A DNA stretch of 64,000 bases from Thermicanus aegyptius DSM 12793. GTDB lineage: Bacteria > Bacillota > Bacilli > Thermicanales > Thermicanaceae. Location: the NCBI RefSeq assembly GCF_000510645.1, contig NZ_KI783301.1:2735151-2799150 (forward strand). Direction: 5' to 3'. The position numbers were made by a program, and so were the translations under genes. Below the pieces are notes generated by a model. That model saw nothing but the letters and a program-made list of their open reading frames with translations. It ran no database searches and had not been told where the DNA came from. This document shows positions 16,734 to 26,130 of this stretch, in pieces; within the stretch, counting starts at the first letter, position 1, and each line of letters opens with the position of its first letter.

Positions 16734-18254
16734 ATGGTGAAACCAACTTTACTTCTTACGGGGAACACCCTGCTTTTAGAAGAGATCGAAGATGTTTTGC
16801 AGGAAAAAAGAGAGGTGGCTCTCGCGCCGGAAGCGATCGAGAGGATGAGCTCATCGAGGAAATTCGTAGAGAATCTGGTCCGAGACGGGAGGGTGGTCTA
16901 CGGGATCACCACCGGATTCGGGAAATTTAGCGATGTGGTGATACCCAAAAAAGAGGCCCTCATCCTACAGGAAAACCTGATTAAAAGCCACGCCTGCGGC
17001 GTCGGAGCCCCATTGACCAAAGGAATCGTGCGGGCGATCATGCTTTTAAGGGCGAATGCCTTAGCCAAAGGGTTCTCCGGTATCCGCGTGGAAACGGTTC
17101 AGTTCCTCCTTCAATTTCTGAATCGGGGAATCCACCCTGTCATCCCTGAGCAAGGATCTTTGGGCGCAAGCGGGGATTTAGCCCCCCTCGCTCATATGGT
17201 CTTACCGATGCTGGGATTGGGAGAAGTGGAATACAAGGGGCGCATCCTGCCTGCAAGGGAAGCATTAGCAAAGGAACATCTCCATCCCATTCAGCTCACG
17301 GAAAAAGAGGGACTTGCCCTGATCAATGGGACCCAAGCCATGGCCGGCATCGCCGCATATGCATGGAAAAAAATAAACGACTTACTCCTTTTGGCCGACC
17401 TCATCGCCGCTTTAAGTGTAGAGGCTCTCCACGGCATTCCGACGGCATACCATCCCCTCATCCAGGACGTCCGTCCCCATCCGGGACAAAGAGAGACGGC
17501 GGAGAACCTGCTCATTTTCCTGGAGGGGAGCAAAGAAGTGAGCAAACCGGGGGAAAGGAGGGTGCAGGATGCTTACAGCCTCCGCTGCATTCCCCAGGTG
17601 CACGGGGCGTCAAAAGCGGCCTTCCGTCACTTCAGCGAAATTCTGCAGGTGGAGATTAATTCTGCCACCGATAATCCTCTCATCTTTCCCGAAGCAGGTG
17701 AAGTCATCTCCGGAGGAAATTTTCACGGACAGCCCTTGGGACTGATCGGCGATTATATGGCCATCGCCCTCTCGGAACTGGCCGATATCTCGGAACGCAG
17801 GATCGAGCGCCTGGTTAACCCCGCTTTAAGCGGTCTGCCTCCGTTTCTGACCCGTCACGGCGGTCTGCACTCTGGAATGATGATCGCTCAGTATGTGGCT
17901 GCTTCACTCGTATCGGAGAACAAAATCCTCTCCCACCCCGCCAGCGTCGATTCCATCCCCTCCTCCGCCAACCAAGAAGATCATGTGAGCATGGGGACGA
18001 CCGCCATGCGGAAGCTGCTTCAGGTAATGGAAAATCTCACCCATGTTTTGGCCATCGAAGCGATCGTGGCGGCCCAAGGGGTTGAATTCGGTGGCAAGAG
18101 GCTGGGCAAATGGACCTCCCGGCTTTACCAAGCCTTGCGAAAAAAAATCCCTCCATTGGAAGAGGATCGCATTCTCCATGAGGATATTTTAAAAGTGGTA
18201 GAAATGATAAAAGGGGAGGAAATTCCCCTCCCCGAAAAAGTACCTGCGGTATAG
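16734..18254 (+). CDS. hutH: Histidine ammonia-lyase
   Basis: HutH deaminates L-histidine to urocanate, the first step of histidine catabolism, using the self-formed MIO cofactor. The Ala145-Ser146-Gly147 triad (GASGDLAPLAH) that forms MIO is present, with the family signature around YGITTGFGKFSD and NSATDNPL. The ATG at 16734 has a textbook AAGGAGG site. The product is 506 aa, the expected length. No hutU, hutI or hutG is adjacent, so the rest of the pathway must lie elsewhere or be absent. Expression may be controlled by the leader ORF and hairpin just upstream. It converges on the DUF2325 gene with a 10-bp gap. Confidence 0.95.
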   Translation: MVKPTLLLTGNTLLLEEIEDVLQEKREVALAPEAIERMSSSRKFVENLVRDGRVVYGITTGFGKFSDVVIPKKEALILQENLIKSHACGVGAPLTKGIVRAIMLLRANALAKGFSGIRVETVQFLLQFLNRGIHPVIPEQGSLGASGDLAPLAHMVLPMLGLGEVEYKGRILPAREALAKEHLHPIQLTEKEGLALINGTQAMAGIAAYAWKKINDLLLLADLIAALSVEALHGIPTAYHPLIQDVRPHPGQRETAENLLIFLEGSKEVSKPGERRVQDAYSLRCIPQVHGASKAAFRHFSEILQVEINSATDNPLIFPEAGEVISGGNFHGQPLGLIGDYMAIALSELADISERRIERLVNPALSGLPPFLTRHGGLHSGMMIAQYVAASLVSENKILSHPASVDSIPSSANQEDHVSMGTTAMRKLLQVMENLTHVLAIEAIVAAQGVEFGGKRLGKWTSRLYQALRKKIPPLEEDRILHEDILKVVEMIKGEEIPLPEKVPAV

Positions 18255-18264
18255 AGCAAAACCC

Positions 18265-20400
18265 TCAAGTACCCGATTTCGAATTGGTCTCACTGCTGTT
18301 TTGAATCTCCTCTCGGTGCTCCCATAACATCGCCCGCAAGTTCGATTTCGAACCTCGAATAATATAATGGGGGATATCATACTCCTTTGCGATCTCCATG
18401 CAACCCCAGGTTGCTCTGTGAGAATTTGCCGTCAGAAGAAAAAAGAGAGCATTGGACCGTTTCAGATCCGCATAAATCCTCTCCGGCGTCTGTCCGTCAT
18501 CATGAATCAATTCCGCTCCCGTCTCTAACACCACATCCTCAAACCACTTCCGCTGTCCTCCCACAATCGCAATCCGGCAACCCTGAAGGAAGGGGATGAT
18601 CTTCCTCTCCTCTTCTGTTTCTTCCTCGATTCTTTTGGAAGGGATACGGGAGGGTTTCGGTTCTCCCCTCGAATCAACCCCTCCTCCCTCCACCTCCTCT
18701 TCCACCGGAAAGCTATACAGGCGGGAAATCCTCGCGATTTTACTTCCTTCGAATACATTAAACGTACAGGGGGTCCCATCTTGGGGTTGCAAGATATTGA
18801 GGTCTTTCAGGTGAATGAGGAAGCGGTTCTCAGGATTGCTATGATCGACGCAATACCACTTGTGATATTCTCCCAATTCCACATAGCCGAAATATTTTTT
18901 CACTTGGGAGGCGCCATCGTCCCCGGGGTAAAGGAGCTTGATATGATACCGTCCGTTGCCCATCGGCGTACAGGCCACGCCCGCCCCATGCTCCAAACCG
19001 ATATTTAACACCAAAGATTCGGAGATGCTAAAGCTCTTCCCATCCTCCAGTTCGATGTATCCCCCATGATCCCTCCGGTAAAAAATGCCCGTCAGAGGCT
19101 CCACTGGAACGGACGGCAGCACTTCCCCGCTAAGGTTTTTTTCTTCCTCCTCTTCTCTTTCCTCGGGGATGATCATTACATCCGATTCCAGCCCCTTTAC
19201 AGGTTCTACTTGCTTTGGGATGGGCCGATTCGCTTTTTCGAGTTTCCCCCTGTACTCATCGAGAAGATCGAGGAAGTCCAGATGGAGGCGAAGGCGATCC
19301 CGGACGCGCCGCTCTTCTCCTTCTTCTCCTTTCGCAAGAATCTGGGTAAGTTGCGCCACCTCCTGATAGAGAGATCCTTTGAGCCCGTCGATCAGCTCAT
19401 CACGGCTCTTAGGCTTTTGCAAGCGGTTTGCTTCCTGGCGTAATTTTTGAATTTCCTTGTCCCGTAATTGGAGTTCGGTCTGAATTTCGTTTCCTTTGGC
19501 TTCGAGCTGCTGCTTTAGCTGCTTATTTTCTTGGAGCAGTTGGCCCCGTTCTTCATACCATTCTTGTTGTTTGGAAACCCCCCTCTTTTTTTCTTCCCCC
19601 CATTCTTTGAGCAATCTCTCCATCTCTTCCTCTCTCATCCGGTTTCTCTCCTGAAGTCTCTTTACCTCTTCTCTCAGAACATGGAGTTCCCGTTCGCTCC
19701 GATTTAATTCCTTTCGCTTTTGGTCCAGTTCTTTTTCCAGGGCTACCCTGATTTCCATCTCTTTTTTTATTTTCTTCTCCAGTTTTCCGATTTTAATCTC
19801 TTTCTCATCATCCTGGGCAGGAGACTCCTTCTCCCTTGGCTCCCCGGAAGAACCCTCTCTCTCCGACTCGCTCTCCTCCTCCGATTCAGGAGGACCTCCT
19901 TCATGTTGTTGAACCGAGTCTTCTATATTCTGTAATTCCCTTTTCCATTCTTCCGTTCCTCTTTGCGGATGGAAATATAGAGCCCAATAATAGTGCCATA
20001 TTCCATACCGGGAGACCCATTCGCTCTTTCTTTGGATGAATCCGTCCAGGTCCTTCTCCTCATCCAAGATCGGTTGTATAATTTGCATGATCGCTAAAAT
20101 GCATCTCTTCTTTGAAGAATAACCCATTTCTGATCCGCTCTTGCAAAGCATGGCCACCTCCTTATAAAGGAGCAATTCTGAAATCGCTTTCTTCATCCTG
20201 ATGTTTTGCATCTGTATCATTTTGGCAAACTGGCGCTTTTCAGCATCTGTCATCTCCTTGATGAGTGCATTGACCCATTTTAATGGATGATTTACCTTCA
20301 CTTCTTCTTCTATGGTTTCTTTGAATTTTTGGTAATCTTCTTCTAGCTCAAGTTCCTCAAACTGTTCTTTTAACTTTCGGTAGATCACTTTTGACATCAT
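18265..20400 (-). CDS. Coiled-coil protein with C-terminal DUF2325 domain
   Basis: 711 aa in three parts. Residues ~1-170 are a mixed helical N-domain. After an acidic Glu/Ser/Pro linker, ~195-345 is a highly charged, heptad-like coiled coil (EKELDQKRKELNRSERELHV and similar). Residues ~425-560 look beta-rich (YIELEDGKSFSISESLVLNIG). From ~605 to 700 comes a DUF2325 domain: RIAIVGGQRKW, TGAELIHDDG, ADLKRSNALFFLL, HYIIRGSKSNL. DUF2325 has a Rossmann-like look and unknown function. It is a single gene, convergent with hutH. No enzymatic role can be assigned; a structural or nucleotide-sensing role is speculation. Confidence 0.85.
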   Translation of the reverse strand: MMSKVIYRKLKEQFEELELEEDYQKFKETIEEEVKVNHPLKWVNALIKEMTDAEKRQFAKMIQMQNIRMKKAISELLLYKEVAMLCKSGSEMGYSSKKRCILAIMQIIQPILDEEKDLDGFIQRKSEWVSRYGIWHYYWALYFHPQRGTEEWKRELQNIEDSVQQHEGGPPESEEESESEREGSSGEPREKESPAQDDEKEIKIGKLEKKIKKEMEIRVALEKELDQKRKELNRSERELHVLREEVKRLQERNRMREEEMERLLKEWGEEKKRGVSKQQEWYEERGQLLQENKQLKQQLEAKGNEIQTELQLRDKEIQKLRQEANRLQKPKSRDELIDGLKGSLYQEVAQLTQILAKGEEGEERRVRDRLRLHLDFLDLLDEYRGKLEKANRPIPKQVEPVKGLESDVMIIPEEREEEEEKNLSGEVLPSVPVEPLTGIFYRRDHGGYIELEDGKSFSISESLVLNIGLEHGAGVACTPMGNGRYHIKLLYPGDDGASQVKKYFGYVELGEYHKWYCVDHSNPENRFLIHLKDLNILQPQDGTPCTFNVFEGSKIARISRLYSFPVEEEVEGGGVDSRGEPKPSRIPSKRIEEETEEERKIIPFLQGCRIAIVGGQRKWFEDVVLETGAELIHDDGQTPERIYADLKRSNALFFLLTANSHRATWGCMEIAKEYDIPHYIIRGSKSNLRAMLWEHREEIQNSSETNSKSGT

Positions 20401-20460
20401 ATTCCTCTCCCCTTTTCCATCATTTTTATTATTTTATCATTTATTCTTCTATTTAGAAAG

Positions 20461-20488
20461 AAAAAACACCCATAAAACATGGGCGCCT
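20461..20488 (-). terminator. Bidirectional terminator downstream of ribU
   Basis: The stem CACCCAT/ATGGGCG (20467-20473 with 20479-20485, one wobble) has A/T runs on both sides. On the minus strand it follows the ribU stop by about 70 bases and is ahead of the DUF2325 gene. Confidence 0.75.
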
Positions 20489-20556
20489 TTTTCTTCCCTT
20501 CTACTTGAACGATGGGGGCAGAATCCGGATCGATTGGGTCTCGATTTAGAATCATT

Positions 20557-21138
20557 TTATCTCGTGGAAAAGATGGCCTTTTTTTCTCGAATGAAATCTC
20601 CCAGCTTAGAATAAAGGAGAACGGTCAAAACCGAAAGAATGAATCCTTTGATGAGGTTAAAAGGAGCAATCCCGAACAAAACCGTTTTTAAAAGCTCCTC
20701 TTCTTGAAGGGGAAAGTGAAGGAAATAAGCATAAGCAGGGAAGAGAATGTAATAGTTGGAGATGGACATAAGAGCCGACATGGCAATGGTCGCCACAGCT
20801 AATCCCAGGATCAACCCTCGCATGTTCCTCCCCTTTTGATAAAGAACGGAAACGAGGTAGACGAACAATCCTCCCGCCGCAAAATTGGCCAATTGGCCAA
20901 TCGGGATTCCCGTTTCGCTTCCCTTCACCATATAGTGAATCAGGTTTTTCATTCCTTCCACGCCTACCCCGGCCCAAGGGCCAAAGATCAGTCCGACCAC
21001 GAGAGCAGGGATCTCGCTAAAATCAATCTTCAGAAAGACGGGAAAGGTAGGAAGGGGAAACTCGAAATACATCATGAGAAAGGCGACCGCTCCCATCATC
21101 GATATCGTAACAACCCTGACCAACCGCTTTTGTGACAT
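20557..21138 (-). CDS. ribU: ECF transporter S component, riboflavin-specific (RibU)
   Basis: A small (193 aa) integral membrane protein with about six hydrophobic helices. The N-terminus (RLVRVVTISMMGAVAFLMMYFEFPLP) and the FLKIDFSEIPALVVGLIFGPWAGVGVE segment are characteristic of RibU-type substrate-binding subunits of energy-coupling-factor transporters, which capture riboflavin and work with a shared EcfAA'T module. The strongest functional evidence is the FMN riboswitch and terminator directly upstream. Confidence 0.94.
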   Translation of the reverse strand: MSQKRLVRVVTISMMGAVAFLMMYFEFPLPTFPVFLKIDFSEIPALVVGLIFGPWAGVGVEGMKNLIHYMVKGSETGIPIGQLANFAAGGLFVYLVSVLYQKGRNMRGLILGLAVATIAMSALMSISNYYILFPAYAYFLHFPLQEEELLKTVLFGIAPFNLIKGFILSVLTVLLYSKLGDFIREKKAIFSTR

Positions 21139-21185
21139 CAGAATCTCTCCTTTTTACCTTCTTTCGCGCATTCTGATGACAAGGA

Positions 21186-21224
21186 AAAGCAAAACATGCC
21201 CCAGGAAACAAAATCCCTGGGGCA
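21186..21224 (-). terminator. Riboswitch-controlled terminator ahead of ribU
   Basis: TGCCCCAGG/CCTGGGGCA (21197-21205 with 21216-21224) followed on the minus strand by a T-rich tract. It lies between the FMN aptamer and the ribU start, so it is the likely expression platform: FMN binding favours termination. Confidence 0.8.
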
Positions 21225-21279
21225 CGCAAACGGAGCCTTCCTCTCCGTGTTCACACGAAAAGAAGCCTGCTGTCCTGTC

Positions 21280-21410
21280 ATCCTTCTCCCATCCAGACTA
21301 TACTGTCGGCTCTAGATTCTCACTAGATCCTGCCTTGCGGCTCGCGGGCTTAAGACAATCCGTCCATCACCGCCGATCGGGAATTCCACCCTGCCCCGAA
21401 GGAAGTTATT
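21280..21410 (-). promoter_or_regulatory. FMN riboswitch (RFN element)
   Basis: The reverse strand carries the hallmark conserved blocks of the RFN aptamer in order: CTTCGGGGCAGGGTG, then AATTCCCGATCGGCGGT, then AGCCCGCGAGC, then GTGAGAATCTAGAGCCGACAG-like, then a closing GTCTGGATGGGAGAAGGATG. It folds as a six-helix junction that binds FMN. It is followed by a terminator and ribU, so riboflavin uptake is shut down when FMN is high. Confidence 0.97.
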
Positions 21411-21485
21411 CTGTTTCCTATTATTCTATTCCACCCTCTGAAAAAAAGCAAGGATAGGATATAGGGTATTGTGACAAATGATTGT

Positions 21486-22418
21486 CTACTGTTGAAAAAG
21501 GTCGCTGGATAAGTATCGTTCACCCGTGTCCGGGGCGATGCAAACCACATTTTTGCCCGGACCCAACCGTTTGGCCAAAAGCAGCGAGGCATAAACCGTC
21601 GCTCCCGAAGAGGGGCCCACGAGGATCCCTTCTTCCCGAGCCAACCTCCTCGTCGTTTCATACGCATCTTCATCCTTGATTCGGAAAATTTCATCATAAA
21701 TGTTCTGATTCAAAATAGGAGGAATAAAACCCGGGCTTGTCCCCACCAGTTTATGCGGGCCCGGTTTCCCTCCGGATAAGACCGGCGATCCTTCCGGCTC
21801 CACCACACCGATGAAAAGCTGAGGGAAGACCTCTTTCAATCTCTCCCCCGTACCGGTAATGGTGCCGCCGGTTCCGGATGAGGCGATAAACCCTTCCAGA
21901 TGGCCTCCGATCTCTCTGATCTGTTCAATGATTTCTTTCGCCGTCGTGAGACGGTGAATCTCCGGGTTTGCCGGGTTTTCAAACTGCATGGGGATGAAGC
22001 TATCCGGAATCTCCGCCGCCAGTTCCTGTGCCTTCCGGATGGAGCCGGGCATCTTCTCTGCCGCAGGGGTTAAGTAGACCTCCGCACCGTATGCTTTTAA
22101 GAGTTTAATCCTCTCCTCCGTGCTGTTATCCGGCATGACGATGATCAGCCGATACCCTTTTGCCGCCGCGTTCATCGCAAGTCCGATCCCGGTGTTTCCC
22201 GAGGTCGGTTCGATGAGGGTGCTTCTCCCAGGGCTGATGAGCCCCTTTTCCTCTGCGGTTTGCAGCATCCAATAGGCGGCTCGATCCTTCACGCTGCCGC
22301 TCGGATTGAAATATTCCAACTTGACGTAAACATCGGCATCCTCCTTTGTAGTGAGGCGGTTTAGCTTCACCAACGGAGTATGTCCAATCAGCTCGTAAAT
22401 ATGATGAACCACACGCAC
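21486..22418 (-). CDS. cysK: Cysteine synthase (O-acetylserine sulfhydrylase)
   Basis: A PLP enzyme that makes L-cysteine from O-acetylserine and sulfide in the cytosol. The PLP lysine is Lys44 in SGSVKDRAA, the substrate-binding loop is PTSGNTGIGLAM and the phosphate-binding loop is SSGTGGTITGTG; the C-terminus APDTGERYLSS is typical. The start is a GTG at 22418 behind GGGGGGA. Length (310 aa) fits CysK. It is divergent from the RlmL-like methyltransferase gene and no CymR/S-box element is evident in the short upstream gap. A YtkP-like paralogue cannot be ruled out. Confidence 0.95.
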   Translation of the reverse strand: MRVVHHIYELIGHTPLVKLNRLTTKEDADVYVKLEYFNPSGSVKDRAAYWMLQTAEEKGLISPGRSTLIEPTSGNTGIGLAMNAAAKGYRLIIVMPDNSTEERIKLLKAYGAEVYLTPAAEKMPGSIRKAQELAAEIPDSFIPMQFENPANPEIHRLTTAKEIIEQIREIGGHLEGFIASSGTGGTITGTGERLKEVFPQLFIGVVEPEGSPVLSGGKPGPHKLVGTSPGFIPPILNQNIYDEIFRIKDEDAYETTRRLAREEGILVGPSSGATVYASLLLAKRLGPGKNVVCIAPDTGERYLSSDLFQQ

Positions 22419-22576
22419 TTAAAGTCCCCCCAATCATCCTTCGGTACGACGTTATCGCCTCATGATCTCATTTCCCATGGGTCCATGTAGGATTTCCTCT
22501 ATTATCCCCCTTTAAGAACAATTTGTAAACGAATGGGGGATATGATATCGTTACTAGAAAAAAGGATTGCTGTGAC

Positions 22577-23728
22577 ATGAAAAGTCTGGAATATATTGTA
22601 CCGGTTCCGATGGGGATTGAAGCGATTGTGGCGAAGGAATTGAGAGAATTGGGATACGAGAAGCAAATCGTCGAGAATGGCAAAGTTCTTTTTCAGGGAG
22701 GGATGGAGGCGATTCCCCGCGCCAATCTCTGGCTTAGAACCGGGGATCGGGTCTTGATCAAAATGGCGGAATTCCATGCAACCACCTTTGAAGAACTCTT
22801 TCAAGGGACGAAAGCGATCCCCTGGGAAGAATGGCTTCCTAAAGAGGCGAAATTCCCGGTGTTGGGACGCTCCCATGCCTCTCAATTAAGCAGCGTCCCC
22901 GCCTGTCAAAGCATCGTAAAGAAAGCCGTCGTAGAAAGAATGAGGGAAAAATATCACCTCTCCTGGTTTGAGGAAACCGGTCCCCTCTACACCATCGAAG
23001 TAAGCCTCCTTAAGAATAAAGCGCTCATCACGTTGGACACCACAGGTCCCAGCCTCCACAAGCGGGGATACCGGGAGCTTACCGCCCAAGCTCCCATCAA
23101 AGAGACACTGGCCGCATCTCTTATCCTTTTAAGCCGCTGGAGTCCCGATCGTCCCTTTCACGATCCGGTTTGTGGCTCCGGGACGATTCCCATCGAAGCG
23201 GCCCTCCTTGGGCGAAACATCGCCCCCGGCCTACATCGAACCTTTCCCTCCCAAGAATGGAGCATCGTGCCCCAACGTCTCTGGGACCTGGCCAGGGGAG
23301 AGGCAAAAGATCTGGCGCGAAGAAATCTTCGCCTGGAAATCACCGGGACAGACCGGGATGAGAAAGTTCTCTCCTTGGCCCATTATCACAGCCGGCGGGC
23401 CGGGGTGAGTGAAACCATCCGTTTTCGTCCTTTGCCTGTGAAAGAGGTCACCTTAAAAGGGGAGTATGGGGTCTTGATCGCCAATCCCCCTTATGGAGAA
23501 CGGATCGGAGGGGATCAAGAGGTGGAAGATTTGTATCGGCAGATGGGGCGGCTCTATGAGAGAAACCCGTCGTGGTCATTCTTCGTCATTACCTCCCATC
23601 CTGCTTTTGAAGCCCTGTTTGGGAAAAAAGCGACCAAAAACCGAAAACTATACAACGGGAGGATAGAAACCCACTATTATCAATATTTCGGCCCCTTCCC
23701 CCCCAGAAAAGAGGAAGAAGAGGCCTAA
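22577..23728 (+). CDS. THUMP-domain class I rRNA methyltransferase (RlmL N-terminal domain/YpsC type)
   Basis: A SAM-dependent N2-guanine RNA methyltransferase. The N-terminal ferredoxin-like plus THUMP region (residues ~1-160) binds RNA. The Rossmann methyltransferase follows, with the SAM motif DPVCGSGTIPIEAALLG and catalytic NPPYGERIG. It is 383 aa, the size of Firmicute YpsC. 23S rRNA G2445-type modification is the family's known role, and the exact site is inferred. Confidence 0.93.
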   Translation: MKSLEYIVPVPMGIEAIVAKELRELGYEKQIVENGKVLFQGGMEAIPRANLWLRTGDRVLIKMAEFHATTFEELFQGTKAIPWEEWLPKEAKFPVLGRSHASQLSSVPACQSIVKKAVVERMREKYHLSWFEETGPLYTIEVSLLKNKALITLDTTGPSLHKRGYRELTAQAPIKETLAASLILLSRWSPDRPFHDPVCGSGTIPIEAALLGRNIAPGLHRTFPSQEWSIVPQRLWDLARGEAKDLARRNLRLEITGTDRDEKVLSLAHYHSRRAGVSETIRFRPLPVKEVTLKGEYGVLIANPPYGERIGGDQEVEDLYRQMGRLYERNPSWSFFVITSHPAFEALFGKKATKNRKLYNGRIETHYYQYFGPFPPRKEEEEA

Positions 23729-23783
23729 TCGCCTTCCGTACGATTTTACGGAAGAAGTTTACGTTCTCTCCAGGATTCAGGCT

Positions 23784-24425
23784 TCAGGCCGCGAAGATGT
23801 GATGACCAATGGTGGCCAACGGTTTCCTGGACCAAATCCATTTCGATTTGGCCGTAGCCGGGTTAAAGAAAAAGAGAGCACCGTGCGTGGGATCATACCC
23901 CCGAATCGCATCGTAGACCGCTCTTCTGGCCGTTGCATCGGGAGTTTGCCAAATGGTTCCGTTGGCCACCGATTCAAAAGCATAGGGTTCATAGATGATT
24001 CCCTTAATGCTTTTGGGAAAGTCAGGTGATTCGAGACGGTTTAAGATAACCGCCGCCACCGCCACTTGACCCGCATAAGGCTCTCCATTTGCTTCCGCAT
24101 GGACGACCCGGGTCAGAAGCCGGATCTCCTCTTCGGTAAAGGTGCGAGAATAGAGCGCTCTCCACGTTTTATCCCCGACGAGTCCATCCGCCTTAAGCCC
24201 ATAATCTTTCTGGAAACGGAGGACCGCTTGGTAGGTTTCTTTGCCAAACCGCCCATCTTGTCTGCCCGTAAAAAACCCCAATTGATTTAACCGATGCTGC
24301 AGGTCGTAAACAAACCCCTGTTGATCACCATACCCCAAAAGGGGATTTGCCTCCGCCAAGCTGGGCAAAAAGGTGATGAGAAGAAGTGTTAAAAGAAAAA
24401 GAACCTTGGCCTGTTTCTTCATCAC
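23784..24425 (-). CDS. sleB: Spore cortex-lytic enzyme SleB-like (peptidoglycan-binding plus hydrolase_2)
   Basis: A signal peptide (KVLFLLTLLLITFLPSLAEA) is followed by a peptidoglycan-binding_1 domain (QHRLNQLGFFTGRQDGRFG...VLRFQ) and the SleB/CwlJ hydrolase_2 domain with VVHAEANGEPYAGQVAVAAVILNR, whose Glu is catalytic. SleB is made in the forespore and degrades cortex peptidoglycan during germination. The usual partner ypeB is not adjacent, so a YpeB-independent SleB paralogue is possible. Confidence 0.93.
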   Translation of the reverse strand: MMKKQAKVLFLLTLLLITFLPSLAEANPLLGYGDQQGFVYDLQHRLNQLGFFTGRQDGRFGKETYQAVLRFQKDYGLKADGLVGDKTWRALYSRTFTEEEIRLLTRVVHAEANGEPYAGQVAVAAVILNRLESPDFPKSIKGIIYEPYAFESVANGTIWQTPDATARRAVYDAIRGYDPTHGALFFFNPATAKSKWIWSRKPLATIGHHIFAA

Positions 24426-24649
24426 TCCACCGTCCTTTCGATTTTTTTGGATCGTACGGGCGGAGTCGTTTGGGCTAAGGTTAGTATAAAAGAAAAAGAA
24501 GGGATAGGAGCGCTTAATTTATGGGTCTAATCCCTTATATACGTATTTATTCTATTTTTTTCATAATTTAAGCCCATTCCTTGACGAACGGGGCTCTCAT
24601 TCTTTTAAAAAAAGATCTTTCTTCACTTCCCATCGGATTAGCTCAATCC

Positions 24650-25438
24650 TTACCCCTTAGGGAAAAGACGGGCGGAAAGGAAGGAAAATGCCTTAGGAAA
24701 GAGGTTCTTCATGTGAATGACGAGTTTCATGTATCGAGGAAGGATCACTTCCCTGGGCTTTTTCTCGATCGCCTTGAGAATCGCCCTGACCACCTTCTCG
24801 GGGGGAAGCAGGAACTTTGCACCCCGCTTACCCAACACCCGCTCCATCTCCCCATCCTTGAAGAAGGGTGTGTCGATGGGGCCGGGGCAGATGGTCGTTA
24901 CGTTTACGCCTGTCCCTAATAATTCGATGTATAAGCTTTCGGAAAAACCGACGATGGCAAACTTGGAGGCATTATACCCGGCGAAAAAGGGCGAGCCTAA
25001 CTTGCCTGCGATCGAAGCCACATTGATGATATGCCCTTCTCTTTGAGAAAGCATCTGGGGGAGAAAGGCGCGGATCAGTCGGACGGACGCCAGGTAATTG
25101 ACCGTCATCATCTTCTCCCAATCTTCCGGATCACCACGAACCACCGGATCAAAGACTCCAAATCCCGCATTATTAATGAGGAGATCCACTCGGCCAAAGC
25201 GGGATTGAATGAGCCGGCTCATTTTTTCCACCTCCTCTTTCCTGCTCAGATCGACCGGATAGATGAAGGCTTCTCCTCCCTGGGCGCGAATTTGGTTTGC
25301 CACTTCCGTTAGGGATTTTTCATTGCGGGCGGCTAGTAGAAGAGTGGCCCCGCTCCCTGCCAAGGCAAGGGCGATCCGCTTGCCGATGCCGCTGGAAGCG
25401 CCTGTGATGAAGAAAACTTTCCCCCGATGATTCTCCAT
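24650..25438 (-). CDS. Short-chain dehydrogenase/reductase (classical SDR)
   Basis: NAD(P)-dependent oxidoreductase. The cofactor motif is ITGASSGIGKR (TGxxxGxG), followed by NNAG, catalytic Ser in NVASIAGKLGS, and YNASK for Tyr-Lys. The ATG at 25438 places the cofactor motif about 10 residues from the N-terminus and has AAAGGAAG upstream, so it is preferred to the upstream in-frame start at 25471. Hydrophobic C-terminal stretches suggest a DltE/YqjQ-like SDR. It is the last gene of the zwf cluster. Substrate unknown. Confidence 0.9.
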   Translation of the reverse strand: MENHRGKVFFITGASSGIGKRIALALAGSGATLLLAARNEKSLTEVANQIRAQGGEAFIYPVDLSRKEEVEKMSRLIQSRFGRVDLLINNAGFGVFDPVVRGDPEDWEKMMTVNYLASVRLIRAFLPQMLSQREGHIINVASIAGKLGSPFFAGYNASKFAIVGFSESLYIELLGTGVNVTTICPGPIDTPFFKDGEMERVLGKRGAKFLLPPEKVVRAILKAIEKKPREVILPRYMKLVIHMKNLFPKAFSFLSARLFPKG

Positions 25439-25482
25439 TTCTCTCCATCTTCCTTTCACTCCATCTCCCAAAATCCGAATCC

Positions 25483-26130
25483 CTACGTCCCGGAAACAGG
25501 GGGCTCGAACTGAAGAAGGAGGGCTCTTGCCGGTGCCGCCTCCGTCGTAAGGAGGTGAAGGGGGGCAATAACCATGAAGTAATCCCCTTCCGGAACCTCT
25601 TTGAGGCGAAGCCCTTCCACGATCAAAATCCCTTGGCGAAAGAGGCGTTTGTGGGTGGGGTGCCCCGGCTGACTTCGTTCGATGCCAAGGGCGTCGATTC
25701 CAATCCCCCTCACTCCCGTTTCCGCCAGATACTCCGCCCCATCTTCACGTAAGAAGATAAAGTCGGGCCGGAAAGAATCGGTCTCCGAATTCTTCGTCTT
25801 CAAAAGGAGAAATTCCCCCTTTTGAATCCCGTGGGGAAGGAGATCTTCCTTCCCGATATGATCCTCTGCCTGCGTCAAATCAAGTACTCGGCATGGTCCA
25901 ACCAAATCTTGCAGTGAGATGCTCCCAAAGTCCTCCCCTCCTGGAATCATATGAAGGGGAGCATCCACATGGGTTCCCGTATGGGCATCCAGATGAAGGC
26001 GGCTCTCCCGGGCTGAGGAGGCCGGGAAATCCTGAACCACCTCAATGCGGGGCTGCTTCTCCATTTTATTCTTGTAAACGGGCATCCCTTCAAAGATGGG
26101 TTGGGAGATGTCGTAGAGCTTATAGTTCAT
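25483..26130 (-). CDS. Cyclase/kynurenine formamidase family metal hydrolase
   Basis: The family signature HTGTHVDAPLHM supplies the metal ligands (His/Asp/His), with DISQPIFEGMPVYK near the N-terminus and a second conserved region around GIGIDALGIERSQPGHPTHK. KynB members hydrolyse N-formylkynurenine; others in the family act on isatin or cyclic amides. No tryptophan-degradation genes are nearby, so kynB should not be assumed. Its start overlaps the end of zwf by 11 bp, indicating one transcript. Confidence 0.9.
   Translation of the reverse strand: MNYKLYDISQPIFEGMPVYKNKMEKQPRIEVVQDFPASSARESRLHLDAHTGTHVDAPLHMIPGGEDFGSISLQDLVGPCRVLDLTQAEDHIGKEDLLPHGIQKGEFLLLKTKNSETDSFRPDFIFLREDGAEYLAETGVRGIGIDALGIERSQPGHPTHKRLFRQGILIVEGLRLKEVPEGDYFMVIAPLHLLTTEAAPARALLLQFEPPVSGT

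Noticed and set aside
25483..26130. Calling the gene kynB outright
   Set aside because: The family contains enzymes with different substrates and no tryptophan catabolism genes are near.
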